NCBI GenBank assembly: GCA_944392335.1
Contig: CALXWJ010000015.1
Location: forward strand, 1-54,852
Source: an uncultured Clostridia bacterium
GTDB taxonomy: Bacteria; Bacillota; Clostridia; UBA1381
DNA length: 54,852 nucleotides
Direction of reading: 5' to 3'
Below are positions 54,690-54,852 of this stretch, in pieces. The notes beneath the pieces were generated by a model that saw only the letters and a program-made list of their open reading frames with translations, was not told where the DNA came from and ran no database searches. The position numbers were made by a program, and so were the translations under genes. Position 1 is the first letter of the stretch, and every line of letters begins with the position of its first letter.

Positions 54690-54852
54690 ATCCCCTCCCT
54701 TTTTCTGCCCCTGGCAGTGGTCGGGTAGTTTGTTTGAAATGTTGTCGCACTGCTCCCCGCTGTGTCGCATTGCTCTGCACTTCTGCACGAATTTTACGTC
54801 GCTTCTTCTGCCACCGGCAGCGCTCCTCAAATTCCCCTTTTGGTTACACCGC
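54690..54852. other. GC-richer terminal stretch without a recognised gene
   Basis: Unlike the AT-rich surroundings, this stretch is C-rich with two CTGCC/GGCAG mini-hairpins (54,704-54,716 and 54,811-54,823). On the minus strand it reads through GGGAATTTGAGGAGCG-like text without a clear frame. It resembles the intergenic repeats or mobile-element edges common in some Clostridia, but no identity can be given. Confidence 0.35.

Overview
The window looks like a low-GC Bacillota (Firmicutes) chromosome, most likely an uncultured, carbohydrate-degrading member of class Clostridia. The evidence is: strong Shine-Dalgarno sites (AGGAGG type) before nearly every gene; S-layer-homology (SLH) proteins; an LplA/LplB/LplC-type sugar ABC importer without its own ATPase; the TIGR03960/TIGR03936 radical-SAM gene pair; and PepD and RmuC. 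Genus cannot be assigned by reading alone. No rRNA, tRNA or CRISPR array was seen.

Region 1 (1-34,600) is one unbroken co-directional block, all on the minus strand, that reads as a Gram-positive glycan-utilisation locus. In transcription order it starts at a candidate promoter (-10 at 34,614). It encodes two sugar ABC permeases and a solute-binding lipoprotein, then five very large secreted proteins (two beta-helix, GH141-like enzymes; two SLH-domain surface proteins; one ConA/Ig-like protein). Next come mostly leaderless, presumably cytoplasmic glycosidases: GH3, a GH20 stub, GH29, a tandem mutarotase-like protein, a GH101-like barrel, a second GH29-like barrel, a GH10-like enzyme and a possible GH94-like stub. 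It ends with an SGNH esterase and sugar-acid genes: an enolase-superfamily dehydratase, remnants of KDPG aldolase and KDG kinase, an UlaG-like lactonase, an SDR, an RraA-like protein, a nitroreductase and a GH92 mannosidase fragment. The glycosidase mix (fucose, HexNAc, mannose, xylan-like, sugar acids) points to a complex glycan rather than a simple polymer. At least three, perhaps five, genes are stubs: GH92 ends in what may be an inserted element, eda and kdgK are fused across a deletion, and GH20 is cut off at the next gene's ribosome-binding site.

Region 2 (34,600-36,480) is gene-poor. It holds a truncated membrane-protein gene and a divergent pair (Xre-type regulator and small lipoprotein) with a consensus promoter and a perfect palindrome between them. 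It also holds the first copy of a ~145-bp structured repeat; the second copy lies at 39,986-40,131.

Region 3 (36,480-54,852) is a mixed, more ordinary chromosomal stretch: a membrane diguanylate cyclase, a YgjV-like membrane protein, two URO-D-fold proteins, a nitroreductase, PepD, RmuC, the radical-SAM pair, a secreted CotH-family protein followed by a third URO-D-fold protein and a GH28-like beta-helix protein, and an ABC exporter under an operator-bearing promoter. The last ~160 bases are a GC-richer stretch with short hairpins and no recognised gene.
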